From positions 906,001 through 970,000 of the forward strand of contig NZ_DS560019.1 of NCBI RefSeq assembly GCF_000154825.1: a stretch of DNA of 64,000 bases. The letters run 5' to 3'. Both the position numbers and the translations under genes were made by a program. This DNA comes from Anaerofustis stercorihominis DSM 17244 (GTDB taxonomy: Bacteria > Bacillota > Clostridia > Eubacteriales > Anaerofustaceae). Positions 56,101 through 64,000 of the stretch are shown piece by piece (within the stretch, counting starts at the first letter, position 1; each line of letters begins with the position of its first letter). Under the pieces are notes generated by a model. It did no database searches. It was not told the origin of the DNA and saw only the letters and a program-made list of their open reading frames with translations.

Positions 56101-56648
56101 GGTCTGTTGTATATAAAGAAATATATTTCTTTTAAAATGTTTTTAAATTCTTCTTCATCGGCATTAAAGGAATAAGATATGGAAGTATTTATAAAATCCT
56201 TATCTTCTTTTTTGTATCTATCTTCAAAAAGCATGTCAAATGCTTCATCCATGAGTATATTTGCATTGGTTGAATCTATTATTTTGAATGCCGGATCTAC
56301 ATCCACAAGGTGATAATACTCCCTTATTACGCTTATGCAAAATGAGTGGAGAGTAGATATATTGGCTTTTTCAAGATTTGAAATTTGGTCAAACAGATAT
56401 CTTTTATCATTGTTTTTTTCTTTTATTTTGGAATAAAGAAGTTTTCTTATTTTTTCTTTCATTCCGCTTGCCGCTGCATTTGTAAAGGTAACTACAAGAA
56501 ATTTATCTATATCTGTTTTTTCTTCTAACATCAACCTTATTATCCTGTTAGTAAGGATCGCTGTTTTTCCGCATCCCGCTCCTGCACTTATAAGGAGGTT
56601 TTTATTATCTGTGTTGATAGCATCACTTTGGCTTTTAGTCCAGTTCAT
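53133..56648 (-). CDS. addA: ATP-dependent helicase/nuclease subunit A (AddA)
   Basis: 1171 residues. A UvrD-family helicase followed by a RecB-type nuclease. Walker A ISAGAGCGKTA is at 20-30, FTNAAASGMKEKIR follows, YVFVDEYQDTN is near 385 and GDVKQSIYRFRQAEP is near 412. STEENEITYIALMINN begins the later motifs, MSIHKSKGLEFPIVIL is near 770 and LLYVALTRAKEKL is near 835. The nuclease site is LVDYKTNHY near 1115. With AddB it processes double-strand DNA ends before RecA loading. It overlaps addB by 14 bp, so translation is coupled. Confidence 0.97.
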   Translation of the reverse strand: MNWTKSQSDAINTDNKNLLISAGAGCGKTAILTNRIIRLMLEEKTDIDKFLVVTFTNAAASGMKEKIRKLLYSKIKEKNNDKRYLFDQISNLEKANISTLHSFCISVIREYYHLVDVDPAFKIIDSTNANILMDEAFDMLFEDRYKKEDKDFINTSISYSFNADEEEFKNILKEIYFFIYNRPNPFKWLREKVDLFNDDFNDIENSMFIDIIKDKINGYLSLALNYSSKAKDKAIRYEANDDLLEILNMDLDGLKNTQNLLINNLEKFITLKPADIFKRFKAGGLKGEEKAEVQNLRNESKDILKKALNILTFNYKDIIDVVHELYPHMKTIEQAIIDFDAYYSHLKSEKGVLEFKDTEHLCLKILEDEKAREEILSKFDYVFVDEYQDTNLVQEAIINKVIKENNLFTVGDVKQSIYRFRQAEPEIFLDRIKNYKKDEKINKTVYMNTNFRTNKNIITGINTLFEKIMSKKTGKINYDENERLIAGRDEEIESKIEVHLINKDTAGVDSFDSELSELSTEENEITYIALMINNLIGTDIYDPELKEYRKVKFSDICILHRSANTRIKNVKEIFNKYSIPVTSEKEIEYFKTLEIETIKDFLSIINNFKDDITLLSVMRSPIFNFTVDELLEIKISTRESHYYKSIMSFINKENVNITLKDKVKNMLKVINDYSDRSLYTSVPDLISNIYEETNIMDYMSALPFGNIRVNNMKTLLIKANEYESFSNEGLYGFINFMDYAKIQSESGYAFSEDSENSVNFMSIHKSKGLEFPIVILMGCHKMFNMLDTKKPIMLNKDLGICPSLIDLDNKYKVDSIFKICAKIVENNEILSEEMRLLYVALTRAKEKLILTAYSKDTKKLIDNLPSNITPYSVEFSNSYLEWIMQGILPNKIYEEENNIIYEDNNFIVYNNKIEDLLTELSTSYINQKDDDFYLDDKIINKIKDDLNFKYKNIVNTTIPRKAGVSSLKNVDLLEVGNNVINLSEAPKFKQEKSVLSSAEKGNIIHFIFEIIDIDKLKKTENIKAEIDTQIREFINKKMIKQEEVDNIDINYIYNFFDSNIGKELIHSKKIYRELPFNLALKAKDISEKWKDSEEEILVQGIIDLTFETKDGAMILVDYKTNHYNNESEKKELLKGFEIQLNYYKRAISTLMNKNVKHSYIYFLSKNEIEEV

Positions 56649-59600
56649 TTTCTGCCTCCTTTGATAATAATTCCTTTATTTCTTTATTAGATAAATTGCT
56701 AAGTTTATTATAGTTATTATCTTTAAAGCATGTATCAAATTTGCAAATATTATTATACTTGCACCATTCACAAGGTGTAGAGTTGTTTTTATCCATATAA
56801 GGATGAATTTCTATTTTACCCTCTGCTATGTCGTCTATTATTCCCTTTGCTTTGTTCTTTGTATGAATGATTAAATTTGAAAAGTCCTCGCTTGAAAGCA
56901 TGTTTGTTTTATCTCTGTTGACCTTGATGGAGTTCTTATTATTATCGATTTTATCCATTAATTCTTTATCATCCAAAACTACTCCGTCAAGTTTATTCTC
57001 TTTTACCGCTTCTTTTATTTCTTCAAATGAAGATGAGTTTTTTATATTTTCTATAGGAGGTGTGATTTTAAAATAGAAAGCCCCTGCAGGTTTTTTGTCA
57101 TCATTATTTGTTGAGGCAGTCAAATATATGGGCAGCTGCATACTTATGCCATAGTAACTTTTTATAAAATCAAAAGTGGCATTTCCTGTTTTATAGTCTA
57201 TTACCTTAACATATCTTCCCTTATCGTCTTCGTAAGTATCTACTCTGTCTATTATTCCGTGAATAGTCATTAGGTGATTTTTATTTGTAACGATTTTTAT
57301 TGCTCCTTCATTTTCTTCGCTGAATTTGCTTTCCGTAGATGTTATTTTAAAGTTACTCCTATTAAGCTCCGATATAATAGTATTTAAAGAGTAAGAAGCA
57401 TTACGAAGAAGCTTATTTTTAAAGTAAGCACTGTTAATTATATTTTTAAACTTTCCGGAAGAATACTTATCTATTATCTCACTTGTTATATCAAAAGAGA
57501 TTTTTTCAACTTCTGCTTTTTCTATATTTTCCGGCTTTATTTCTTTATCTATTATCTTTCTCGAAAATTCCGATATGATTTCATGGAGGATATTTCCTAT
57601 ATCCGGTTTATTTATTTCATTTTTCTTTCTTTCTTTAGGTTTAAGTGCATAAGAAACAAAGTAACTGAAAGGACATTTTGCATAGGTTTCCAGTCTGCTT
57701 ATACTTGTTACTATTTCACCTTTATATATTTCATCTATTAATTTTTTATTTTTTATTACGGCTTTGTTGTTAAAGGATAATGCACTGTTCATAATATCTA
57801 TCAAGTACTTGCCTTTATCATCTTCTTTATATAAGTCATACAATGTATCCCATAGAGTATTTACTTTATAACTGCTGTTTTTATGCAGTTTATTGTTTAG
57901 TAAATATTTAAATGTTGCTTCATAATTGGATATTAAACTTAAGTTATCTTCAAAGTTGTTTTTATCGAGAGTTTTAACTTTAAGTTTAGGCATTGTATCC
58001 TGAATTTTAAAGATAATGGAACTTGGAAGGAGTTCGTCTCCGTTAGAACCGGTAATAGGATATGAAAGAAAAATCTTCTTTTCGGTTTTTAATATTACGC
58101 TTGTCAAAAAATATCTTTCCTCATCTATTTTGTACTGTTCCGTAGTCCTTAAATTAATACCTTCATTGATAGCCTTAAGTTTTTCTTTGTTTGAGAAGAT
58201 ACCTCCTGAATTTGAGAAGTTGCTTGGAAGCACTCCATCATTTACTCCCAAAATAAATAAATATTTGATTTCACTGCTCCTGCTCCTCGATAGGCTTGCT
58301 ATATTTACGCTGTCGATGGTCGAGGGGATGATACCTATTTTAAGTGCGTTAAATCCGCTTTCCAATACTTTGGTGTACTCGCTTAATGAGAGTTCTTCAT
58401 TTCCCAGGAAATCATAAATTTGTTCCAGTGCGGTAATTATACTGTTGTGAATTTGAGCATATTTATTCGCATTTTCAAAGTCCTCTTTATATTTAAATTT
58501 GTTTACGAGAGTAATGATTTTTTCATATAACCCGAATTCTTCCAGGAAATCATAAAAGATATTTGTTATTTCTTTGACCGATGTTTTATCTTTTAAATCA
58601 TTTCTCAGAGTAATTAAAGGCAACATCAATTCATCTTTTTTTTCATTCAAATAAGCCAAGTCATATTCATTATCCGGATTATTTCTTTTAAAATCAGCTG
58701 TCCACATAGTTCCTTTGATACCGAATTCGAGAGCGTAATTTTCAAAAGTTTCTATATCGGTTTTGGATAAGTCTGTCAAGCCTGTCTTTAAAAAGGATAT
58801 AATGTCGTGTGTTTTGAAGTTTCCTTCTACTATATTTAATATTTTTAAAATGCCTCTAAGTATATTGGTATCCATTATACTGGTCGTATTATCCAGAAAA
58901 AAGCTGATATTATGCTTCTTGAATGTCTCGCTTATTATTTCTTTATAAGTATCATAATCAGAAGGCAGTACTTGAATGTCTTTAAAGTCCGCATTTTCTT
59001 CTTTTATCAATTTAAGTATATTAAGAGCTGTCATCTCAACTTCTTCATATATCGTGGAAGCTTTAAAAATTTCTATATTATTGATTTCGTCATCAAAGGT
59101 TTTTGTGTCGTATGAAAATATATTGTCTGCTAGGAATTTAATATCTTTTTCTTTCTCGTCTTCTTTATCTATTTCGGTGACAACTTCTTCATCGTTATTT
59201 TCTGCAAGTTTTTTTAATTTGTATAATGTATCATCAATTATTCTATATGATTCATTATTGGTATCTTCTTTCGTGTTGGTTGTAAAAAGAAAAGTTTGAT
59301 TTATGTTCTTCTTTGAAATAGCCTCAATAAGGCTATACACGTTTCTGTCAAACCCTTCAAATCCAAAATAATAAATACCGGTATTATCTAAAAATCTTAC
59401 ATTATCAAGTACGGAACTTGCATATAAAGTTATATCGTCAAAATCAATAAAATCATCAGATAGGAAATCATTATAAGCTTTATATATTTTATGTATATCC
59501 AAAGACTTTTTATAAAAGTAATCTTCTTCGTTTTTATTATTAAAATTATCCGGGTTTAAATCTTCGCTTGCCACATTACTCTTTTTTAGCTCGCTGAATA

Positions 59601-59970
59601 ATTCACTTAAGTTTTCGTTGAAAGATGCTTTGTTTGTTAAAGATTTAAAGCATGTGAGTTCGTTTTTTAATTTATTTAAGATAACTTTGATTATCATACT
59701 TTTCCCGCTGTCATCAAGCACGGGAGGCATTTCGCTTCTTGTCTTTGACAGTATTCTGTTTGTAAGCCTTTTTATACTAAGTACTTCAATATCAATAAGT
59801 CCCTTTGCACTTAGTTTATCCGTAAGCATTCTTTCTGCTTCTACGGTAAATTGTTCGGGGACTAAGAAAAATATTTTATTCACATTTTGATTTTCAAGTT
59901 CATTTCTGATATCTTTGCTTGCTTTAAAAAAAGCTTTTTCTTCAATATAACTTAGTATGATTTTTATCAT
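56635..59970 (-). CDS. addB: ATP-dependent nuclease subunit B (AddB)
   Basis: 1111 residues. KIFFLVPEQFTVEAERMLTDKL (~33-53) and EVLSIKRLTNRIL mark the inactive helicase half. The C-terminal nuclease has ISRLETYAKCPFSYFVSYAL (Cys near 764), YVKVIDYKTGNATFDF as the catalytic DYKTG, and CEWCKYNNIC near 1068, giving the four cysteines of the 4Fe-4S nuclease clamp. Unlike typical AddB, the first 30 residues (MIKIILSYIEEKAFFKASKDI) contain no Walker A. It works with AddA in Chi-regulated end resection. It begins 11 bp after murI. Confidence 0.95.
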   Translation of the reverse strand: MIKIILSYIEEKAFFKASKDIRNELENQNVNKIFFLVPEQFTVEAERMLTDKLSAKGLIDIEVLSIKRLTNRILSKTRSEMPPVLDDSGKSMIIKVILNKLKNELTCFKSLTNKASFNENLSELFSELKKSNVASEDLNPDNFNNKNEEDYFYKKSLDIHKIYKAYNDFLSDDFIDFDDITLYASSVLDNVRFLDNTGIYYFGFEGFDRNVYSLIEAISKKNINQTFLFTTNTKEDTNNESYRIIDDTLYKLKKLAENNDEEVVTEIDKEDEKEKDIKFLADNIFSYDTKTFDDEINNIEIFKASTIYEEVEMTALNILKLIKEENADFKDIQVLPSDYDTYKEIISETFKKHNISFFLDNTTSIMDTNILRGILKILNIVEGNFKTHDIISFLKTGLTDLSKTDIETFENYALEFGIKGTMWTADFKRNNPDNEYDLAYLNEKKDELMLPLITLRNDLKDKTSVKEITNIFYDFLEEFGLYEKIITLVNKFKYKEDFENANKYAQIHNSIITALEQIYDFLGNEELSLSEYTKVLESGFNALKIGIIPSTIDSVNIASLSRSRSSEIKYLFILGVNDGVLPSNFSNSGGIFSNKEKLKAINEGINLRTTEQYKIDEERYFLTSVILKTEKKIFLSYPITGSNGDELLPSSIIFKIQDTMPKLKVKTLDKNNFEDNLSLISNYEATFKYLLNNKLHKNSSYKVNTLWDTLYDLYKEDDKGKYLIDIMNSALSFNNKAVIKNKKLIDEIYKGEIVTSISRLETYAKCPFSYFVSYALKPKERKKNEINKPDIGNILHEIISEFSRKIIDKEIKPENIEKAEVEKISFDITSEIIDKYSSGKFKNIINSAYFKNKLLRNASYSLNTIISELNRSNFKITSTESKFSEENEGAIKIVTNKNHLMTIHGIIDRVDTYEDDKGRYVKVIDYKTGNATFDFIKSYYGISMQLPIYLTASTNNDDKKPAGAFYFKITPPIENIKNSSSFEEIKEAVKENKLDGVVLDDKELMDKIDNNKNSIKVNRDKTNMLSSEDFSNLIIHTKNKAKGIIDDIAEGKIEIHPYMDKNNSTPCEWCKYNNICKFDTCFKDNNYNKLSNLSNKEIKELLSKEAENELD

Positions 59971-59981
59971 TATCGTTATCC

Positions 59982-60791
59982 TTAATCATTTTCAAAGAGT
60001 TTTATTTTTTCAAGTTTGTCGATGTTGATTTTAAGTCTTTTAATATAAGAGACAAATTCCAGTATATCAGCTGTAGTATAAAGGGTCTTATGACTTGTTC
60101 CGTTATCTTTTAGTAAATCTTTATCTTTTAAATATTTCCTTACGTTTTCCACCATTTGCTCTGCAGGGTCAAGTAAGGTCAAATCATTATATATATCATT
60201 TATTTCCTTTTCTATTATAGGAAAATGGGAACAGCCCAATATCAAATTTTTGACATTTTTCTCTTTATCAATAATAGGTTCTATACATTCTTTGATAAGC
60301 TGATTTAAAAGAGGTTTGTTTTCTATTTGACTATCTATTACTTTTGGCAGTCTCGTAGAATCATTTGATATTATATTTATATCTTTATTTAATTTATGTA
60401 TCTCTTTATTGTATGAGCCGCTGTTTACCGTTGCTTTTGTTGCTATAAGTCCTATTAAATCAACATTTGTTTCACTTGATTTTTTTGTTGCTAATTCACT
60501 TCCCGCTTTTACTATACTAAATATAGGGACTTTTGAAGTAAGTTTTTCGATATGAGAAGAAATCGTGTTGCAGGCGAGCAGGACCGCCTTTACATCTTGT
60601 TCTTCCAAATAACTTATCATTTTATTTGCAAGTATTATTATTTCTTCTTCGCTTTTGTTTCCGTATGGCATTCTTTTTGTATCGCCCAAATATATTATAT
60701 TTTCATTAGGCAAAAGTCTTTCGGTTTGTTTGAAGACTGTAAGTCCACCCACTCCGCTGTCCAGTATACCTATAGGTTGATTTTTATTCAT
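59982..60791 (-). CDS. murI: Glutamate racemase
   Basis: 269 residues. PIGILDSGVGGLTVFKQ supplies Asp11, IIYLGDTKRMPYGNKS the substrate loop, and the two catalytic cysteines lie in LLACNTISS (Cys74) and LILGCSHFPI (near 186). It makes D-glutamate for peptidoglycan in the cytoplasm. AAAGAGGTC lies ~8 bp before the ATG at 60791. It is the first gene of the murI-addB-addA-tmcAL-ylbJ unit. The pairing of a wall enzyme with recombination genes is positional rather than functional. Confidence 0.96.
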   Translation of the reverse strand: MNKNQPIGILDSGVGGLTVFKQTERLLPNENIIYLGDTKRMPYGNKSEEEIIILANKMISYLEEQDVKAVLLACNTISSHIEKLTSKVPIFSIVKAGSELATKKSSETNVDLIGLIATKATVNSGSYNKEIHKLNKDINIISNDSTRLPKVIDSQIENKPLLNQLIKECIEPIIDKEKNVKNLILGCSHFPIIEKEINDIYNDLTLLDPAEQMVENVRKYLKDKDLLKDNGTSHKTLYTTADILEFVSYIKRLKINIDKLEKIKLFEND

Positions 60792-60910
60792 TAAAATATG
60801 ACCTCTTTATGTAAAATTTTTAAATATTCTCAGTGATTATTCTATCACAAAAAACATAACATTAAAACAGATATAAATAATATGATTTATAGTAGTTACA
60901 GGGAGTGAAT

Positions 60911-61786
60911 ATGAAATTTTTTTATGTTTTTAATTATGATATATATAAAAAGGATTTTGTTTTGACTAAAAAAGAGTTATTTATAAACAAGTTATATAAA
61001 CTATTTTTTGGATATTCTAAAATGATAGATCCTTCGGATATTAAAGATAATAGCTTTAAATTGATTGGAAAGAGTTTGTTCGTCAGTAATGACGAAATAA
61101 TAAAAGGACGTAATCTGGATAGAATTAATAAATTAATCGAAGAAGAAGATATAAAATTCCTTTGTTTGGAAAGTGATGTTGACTCGGAAATATTTAAAGA
61201 TATCAGTTTGATGATATTAAACGGAATGGAACTTCGTTTTAAAGTCTTATTTGAAAAGGCAAAAAAGATCATTGAGTATCCCGATAAAACTCAAATTGGT
61301 TTAATGATAGACGGCAAGTCAAATTATGAATACATCAAAATGATTTGTGAATATTTTCCACTTGTTATTTTCTTTGTTAATAATCCTTATTTAGGAGATA
61401 ATATCTCAGGTAATATTTTAAATGATATTGGAAGCAGTATATATGTAAGTAAAGATATAAATTCTTCTAAAAGCTGCGAGTTGATATTTGATTTAAGCAG
61501 TGAAACATTCAGTGATAAAATAAACATTATAAAAACTGATAATTATATTTCACTGTATAAAAATAAAGAGATAGTAGAGGCAAAACGAAAAATCAATAAT
61601 GTAAAAGTTAGATGCCCAAATATTATTATTGAAAGAAGCAATGTTAAAAATTTAGAATTATCTTTCGTGGAAGCTCTTATGTATGAGGATAAAGTAGTAA
61701 AAAGTAAGAATGACATAATAAATGTAGATATGGATAAATATTTATATGAAAAATGTTTTAAAATGATTTTTTTTAATGAAGAGTAA
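60911..61786 (+). CDS. Hypothetical protein upstream of greA
   Basis: 291 residues, not recognised. The protein is soluble with no signal peptide or membrane helix, begins MKFFYVFNYDIYKKDF and is rich in Ile/Asn/Lys. The middle (residues ~125-200) alternates predicted beta strands and helices (IGLMIDGKSNYEYIKMIC, LVIFFVNN, IYVSKDINSSKSCELIFDLS) in a Rossmann-like rhythm. There is a slightly conserved-looking VRCPNIIIERSN segment near 235. ATG 60911 is chosen because AGGGAG is 5 bp upstream; GTG 60905 lies inside that site. It is divergent from murI and 3 bp before the greA promoter. Confidence 0.65.
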   Translation: MKFFYVFNYDIYKKDFVLTKKELFINKLYKLFFGYSKMIDPSDIKDNSFKLIGKSLFVSNDEIIKGRNLDRINKLIEEEDIKFLCLESDVDSEIFKDISLMILNGMELRFKVLFEKAKKIIEYPDKTQIGLMIDGKSNYEYIKMICEYFPLVIFFVNNPYLGDNISGNILNDIGSSIYVSKDINSSKSCELIFDLSSETFSDKINIIKTDNYISLYKNKEIVEAKRKINNVKVRCPNIIIERSNVKNLELSFVEALMYEDKVVKSKNDIINVDMDKYLYEKCFKMIFFNEE

Positions 61787-61789
61787 TAC

Positions 61790-61818
61790 TTGACAGGAAT
61801 GTCCTTAGTATTTATAAT
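61790..61818 (+). promoter_or_regulatory. Consensus sigma-A-type promoter of greA-lysS
   Basis: TTGACA (61790-61795), 17-bp spacer and TATAAT (61813-61818): a perfect match to the vegetative consensus, 46 bp before the greA ATG. It predicts strong constitutive expression. Confidence 0.9.
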
Positions 61819-61864
61819 ATACAGATTGATTGAGAATTAGAAATAAAAATTAAGAGGTATCAAA

Positions 61865-62338
61865 ATGGCTGATAAAGAAGTAATTTTATCAAAAAAAGGA
61901 TATAAAGAATTAGAAGAAAAACTGAATTATCTAAAAGATGTAAAAAGACACGAAGTAGCATCTAAGATAAAAGCTGCCAGAGAATTCGGGGATTTAAGTG
62001 AAAATGCCGAATACGATGAAGCAAAACAGGAACAAGGTTTTATAGAAGGGGAAATAAGAGAAATCGAATATAAACTTAAAAATGCGGTTATATTTGATGA
62101 TGCCAATAAAGCAAGCGGTGTAGTTTCTCTCGGAAGCGATGTTAAAGTATATGATACTGACTTTGATGAGGAAGTTGTTTATACTATTGTAGGCAGTGAA
62201 GAAGTTGATTTGGACAATAACAAAATATCCAATGAATCACCTATCGGAAGTGCTCTTCTCGGTAAAAAAGTCGGTGAAATTGCAAAAGTTCAAGTTCCTG
62301 ACGGTATAGTGGATTTAAAAATATTGGAAGTTAAATAA
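61865..62338 (+). CDS. greA: Transcription elongation factor GreA
   Basis: 157 residues, the standard length. The N-terminal coiled coil (~10-75) has [51 protein letters not shown], with the acidic tip residues DLSENAEYD that enter the RNA polymerase channel. The C-terminal FKBP-like domain ends with [24 protein letters not shown]. It stimulates cleavage of backtracked RNA. AAGAGGT lies 6 bp before the ATG. It shares a transcript with lysS 17 bp downstream, a common clostridial pair. Confidence 0.97.
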   Translation: MADKEVILSKKGYKELEEKLNYLKDVKRHEVASKIKAAREFGDLSENAEYDEAKQEQGFIEGEIREIEYKLKNAVIFDDANKASGVVSLGSDVKVYDTDFDEEVVYTIVGSEEVDLDNNKISNESPIGSALLGKKVGEIAKVQVPDGIVDLKILEVK

Positions 62339-62355
62339 TAAGGTAGGGGAAAAGT

Positions 62356-63831
62356 ATGAGTGATTTCTATGATAACGCACCTGAAGTAGTTAAAGTAAGA
62401 ATTGATAAATTTAATGAATTAACCAATGACGGCAAATATCCATATAAAGAAAGCAGATTTGAATATAATGCTTACTGTAAAGATATTAATGAAAAGTTTG
62501 AAGAATATGAAGGTAAGAAAGTAAAGCTTGCCGGAAGACTTATGTCCAAAAGAGGTCAGGGAAAAGTAGGTTTTTATGACCTTATGGATTCAAGCGGCAG
62601 AATTCAGCTGTTCATAAAGAAAGATGTGGTAGGCGAAGATGAATATGCTTTGATAAAAGCATATGATATTGGAGATATTCTGGGCGTTGACGGTGAAGTA
62701 TTCAAGACTCAAAGAGGTCAGATCTCCGTTAGAGTAGAAAAAGTCATATTACTTAGCAAATCAATACAAGTTTTACCTGAAAAATTTCATGGATTAAAAG
62801 ATCCTGAACTCCGATACAGGCAAAGATATGTTGATTTGATAATGAACCCTGAAGTAAAAGATGTATTTTTAATGCGTTCAAAAATCGTTAAATGTATGAG
62901 AGATTTTATGGACGGAGAAGGATTTGTTGAAGTTGAAACTCCTGTTTTAGGCACTTTGGCGGGAGGGGCTAATGCTAGACCTTTTATTACACATCACAAC
63001 ACATTGGATATCCCTATGTATATGAGAATAGCTACCGAACTGCCTTTAAAGAGATTGGTAGTAGGTGGTTTTGATAAAGTATATGAAATCGGCAGGATAT
63101 TCAGAAATGAAGGAATGGATGCAACACATAATCCTGAGTTTACAACAATGGAGTCATACCAGGCATATGCGGATTTTAATGATGTAATGAATATGAGCGA
63201 AAAAATGTATGAATATATTGCAAGTAAAACTTTGGGTACAACCAGTGTTGAGTTTGGTGATAACGAAATATCACTTAAAGCACCGTTCAGAAGAGTAAAA
63301 ATGGTTGACCTTATCACCGAAGAAACCGGTGTGGATTTTGATAAAATAACAGATATAGAAGTAGCAAGAGAAGAAGCTAAAAAATTAAATGTAGTACCTG
63401 AAGAAGAATGGGGTATTGGTAAAATAATAGAAGAAGTGTTTGAAGAGCATTGTGAAGCAAAGTTGATACAGCCTACTTTTGTTACACATCATCCTGTGGA
63501 AATTTCTCCGCTTGCTAAGAAGTGTATGGATGACGACAGATACACTCAAAGGTTTGAACTTTTTATAGCAGGTCACGAATACTGTAACGGATTTAGTGAG
63601 CTTAACGACCCATTTGATCAAAGAGAAAGATTTGCGGCTCAAATGGAAAAGAAAGCAACAGGGGATGATGAAGCTCATCCTTACGATACCGATTTTATTA
63701 ATGCACTTGAAGTTGGACTTCCGCCTACGGGAGGAGTTGGTTTTGGGGTAGACAGGTTGGTTATGCTTCTTACCAATCAAAGTTCTATAAGGGACGTGAT
63801 TTTATTCCCGACAATGAAACCGGTAGAATAA
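62356..63831 (+). CDS. lysS: Lysyl-tRNA synthetase, class II
   Basis: 491 residues, full length. An OB-fold anticodon-binding domain lies at ~55-150 (KVKLAGRLMSKRGQGKVGFYDLMDSSGRIQLF), followed by the class II core: motif 1 VKCMRDFMDGEGFVEVETPVL near 180, motif 2 FRNEGMDATHNPEFTTMESY near 250, and motif 3 GFGVDRLVMLLTNQSSIRDVILFPTMKP at the C terminus. It charges tRNA-Lys. AGGTAGGGG precedes the ATG. No T-box leader is seen, consistent with expression from the greA promoter. A strong terminator follows. Confidence 0.98.
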   Translation: MSDFYDNAPEVVKVRIDKFNELTNDGKYPYKESRFEYNAYCKDINEKFEEYEGKKVKLAGRLMSKRGQGKVGFYDLMDSSGRIQLFIKKDVVGEDEYALIKAYDIGDILGVDGEVFKTQRGQISVRVEKVILLSKSIQVLPEKFHGLKDPELRYRQRYVDLIMNPEVKDVFLMRSKIVKCMRDFMDGEGFVEVETPVLGTLAGGANARPFITHHNTLDIPMYMRIATELPLKRLVVGGFDKVYEIGRIFRNEGMDATHNPEFTTMESYQAYADFNDVMNMSEKMYEYIASKTLGTTSVEFGDNEISLKAPFRRVKMVDLITEETGVDFDKITDIEVAREEAKKLNVVPEEEWGIGKIIEEVFEEHCEAKLIQPTFVTHHPVEISPLAKKCMDDDRYTQRFELFIAGHEYCNGFSELNDPFDQRERFAAQMEKKATGDDEAHPYDTDFINALEVGLPPTGGVGFGVDRLVMLLTNQSSIRDVILFPTMKPVE

Positions 63832-63841
63832 ATTTAATTAT

Positions 63842-63870
63842 AAAAGGATCTTTAATAGATCCTTTTTTTA
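63842..63870 (+). terminator. Terminator after lysS
   Basis: A 10-bp stem, AAAAGGATCT/AGATCCTTTT, with a TTAAT loop and a T run to about 63870. Confidence 0.88.
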
Positions 63871-64000
63871 TTTTTTTATATTGAAACTATGTATAAAAAA
63901 CTAAATTAAGGGTAATGATTATTAGTGAACTATTAAATACACGATAAAATATAAAAAAATATAAAATAATTTTTTTGAAAAAAACTGCAAGTTTTTATGA

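Noticed and set aside
62339..62355. T-box riboswitch before lysS
   Set aside because: Only 17 bp separate greA and lysS, too short for a leader; expression from the greA promoter is sufficient.
63871..64000. Additional gene at the right edge
   Set aside because: The last 130 bases are AT-rich with frequent stops in all frames and no ribosome site followed by an open frame.

Overview
The window is a piece of chromosome from a very AT-rich, low-GC Gram-positive anaerobe of the Clostridia type. The case rests on strong purine-rich Shine-Dalgarno sites, TTG/GTG starts, extended -10 promoters, class III fructose-bisphosphatase, AddAB, the YloU-YloV-RecG-RsmD-CoaD block, YlbJ (a sporulation-lineage membrane protein) and many lipoproteins. 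I cannot name the genus. I saw no rRNA, tRNA, CRISPR array, transposase, phage gene or origin. Coding density is high, and convergent gene ends usually share one bidirectional hairpin terminator.

Layout. 1-6.8 kb: 5' part of fbp (minus), mfd, a parvulin-type foldase lipoprotein and an aquaporin. 6.8-12.9 kb: a redox island of three flavodoxins (one a lipoprotein), a carboxymuconolactone-decarboxylase-family protein, an aldo/keto reductase, a cupin, a di-heme cytochrome-b-like membrane protein and an iron-sulfur flavoprotein-like reductase, followed by a MerR/AdhR-type regulator. The same 7-4-7 inverted repeat sits inside a 19-bp promoter spacer before the first island gene and before the regulator, so sensor and targets appear to form a closed circuit. 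12.9-19.1 kb: complete phosphate regulon pstSCAB-phoU-phoP-phoR, with a Pho-box-like direct repeat and a pstS/pstC intergenic hairpin. 19.1-22.3 kb (minus): a LytM peptidase with a C-type-lectin domain and an Ig-like lipoprotein.

22.4-27.2 kb: a cell-surface cluster (transglutaminase with cell-wall repeats, MBOAT O-acetyltransferase, DHHW/AlgJ-like partner, G5-domain lipoprotein). Three of these four genes carry reading-frame or signal-peptide lesions, two of them in homopolymer runs, while the long genes elsewhere in the window are intact. 27.2-37.9 kb: nth, a YtxH-like small protein, an alpha/beta hydrolase, a clostripain-like lipoprotein, glycolytic pfkA-pyk, a YitT membrane protein, an RluA-type pseudouridine synthase, a second Ig-like protein, bactofilin and a small membrane protein.

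37.9-44.1 kb (minus): recF-gyrB-gyrA followed by a LUD-domain gene. 44.4-50.8 kb (plus): an unknown membrane protein, then Asp23/YloU, a DAK/FakA-like kinase, recG, rsmD, coaD and a coiled-coil protein. 50.8-60.8 kb (minus): a tight murI-addB-addA-tmcAL-ylbJ operon. 60.9-63.8 kb (plus): an unknown gene, then greA-lysS from a consensus promoter.

Best leads: the aldehyde/electrophile-sensor-controlled redox island with its predicted membrane electron-transfer pair, and the locally broken or phase-variable surface cluster.
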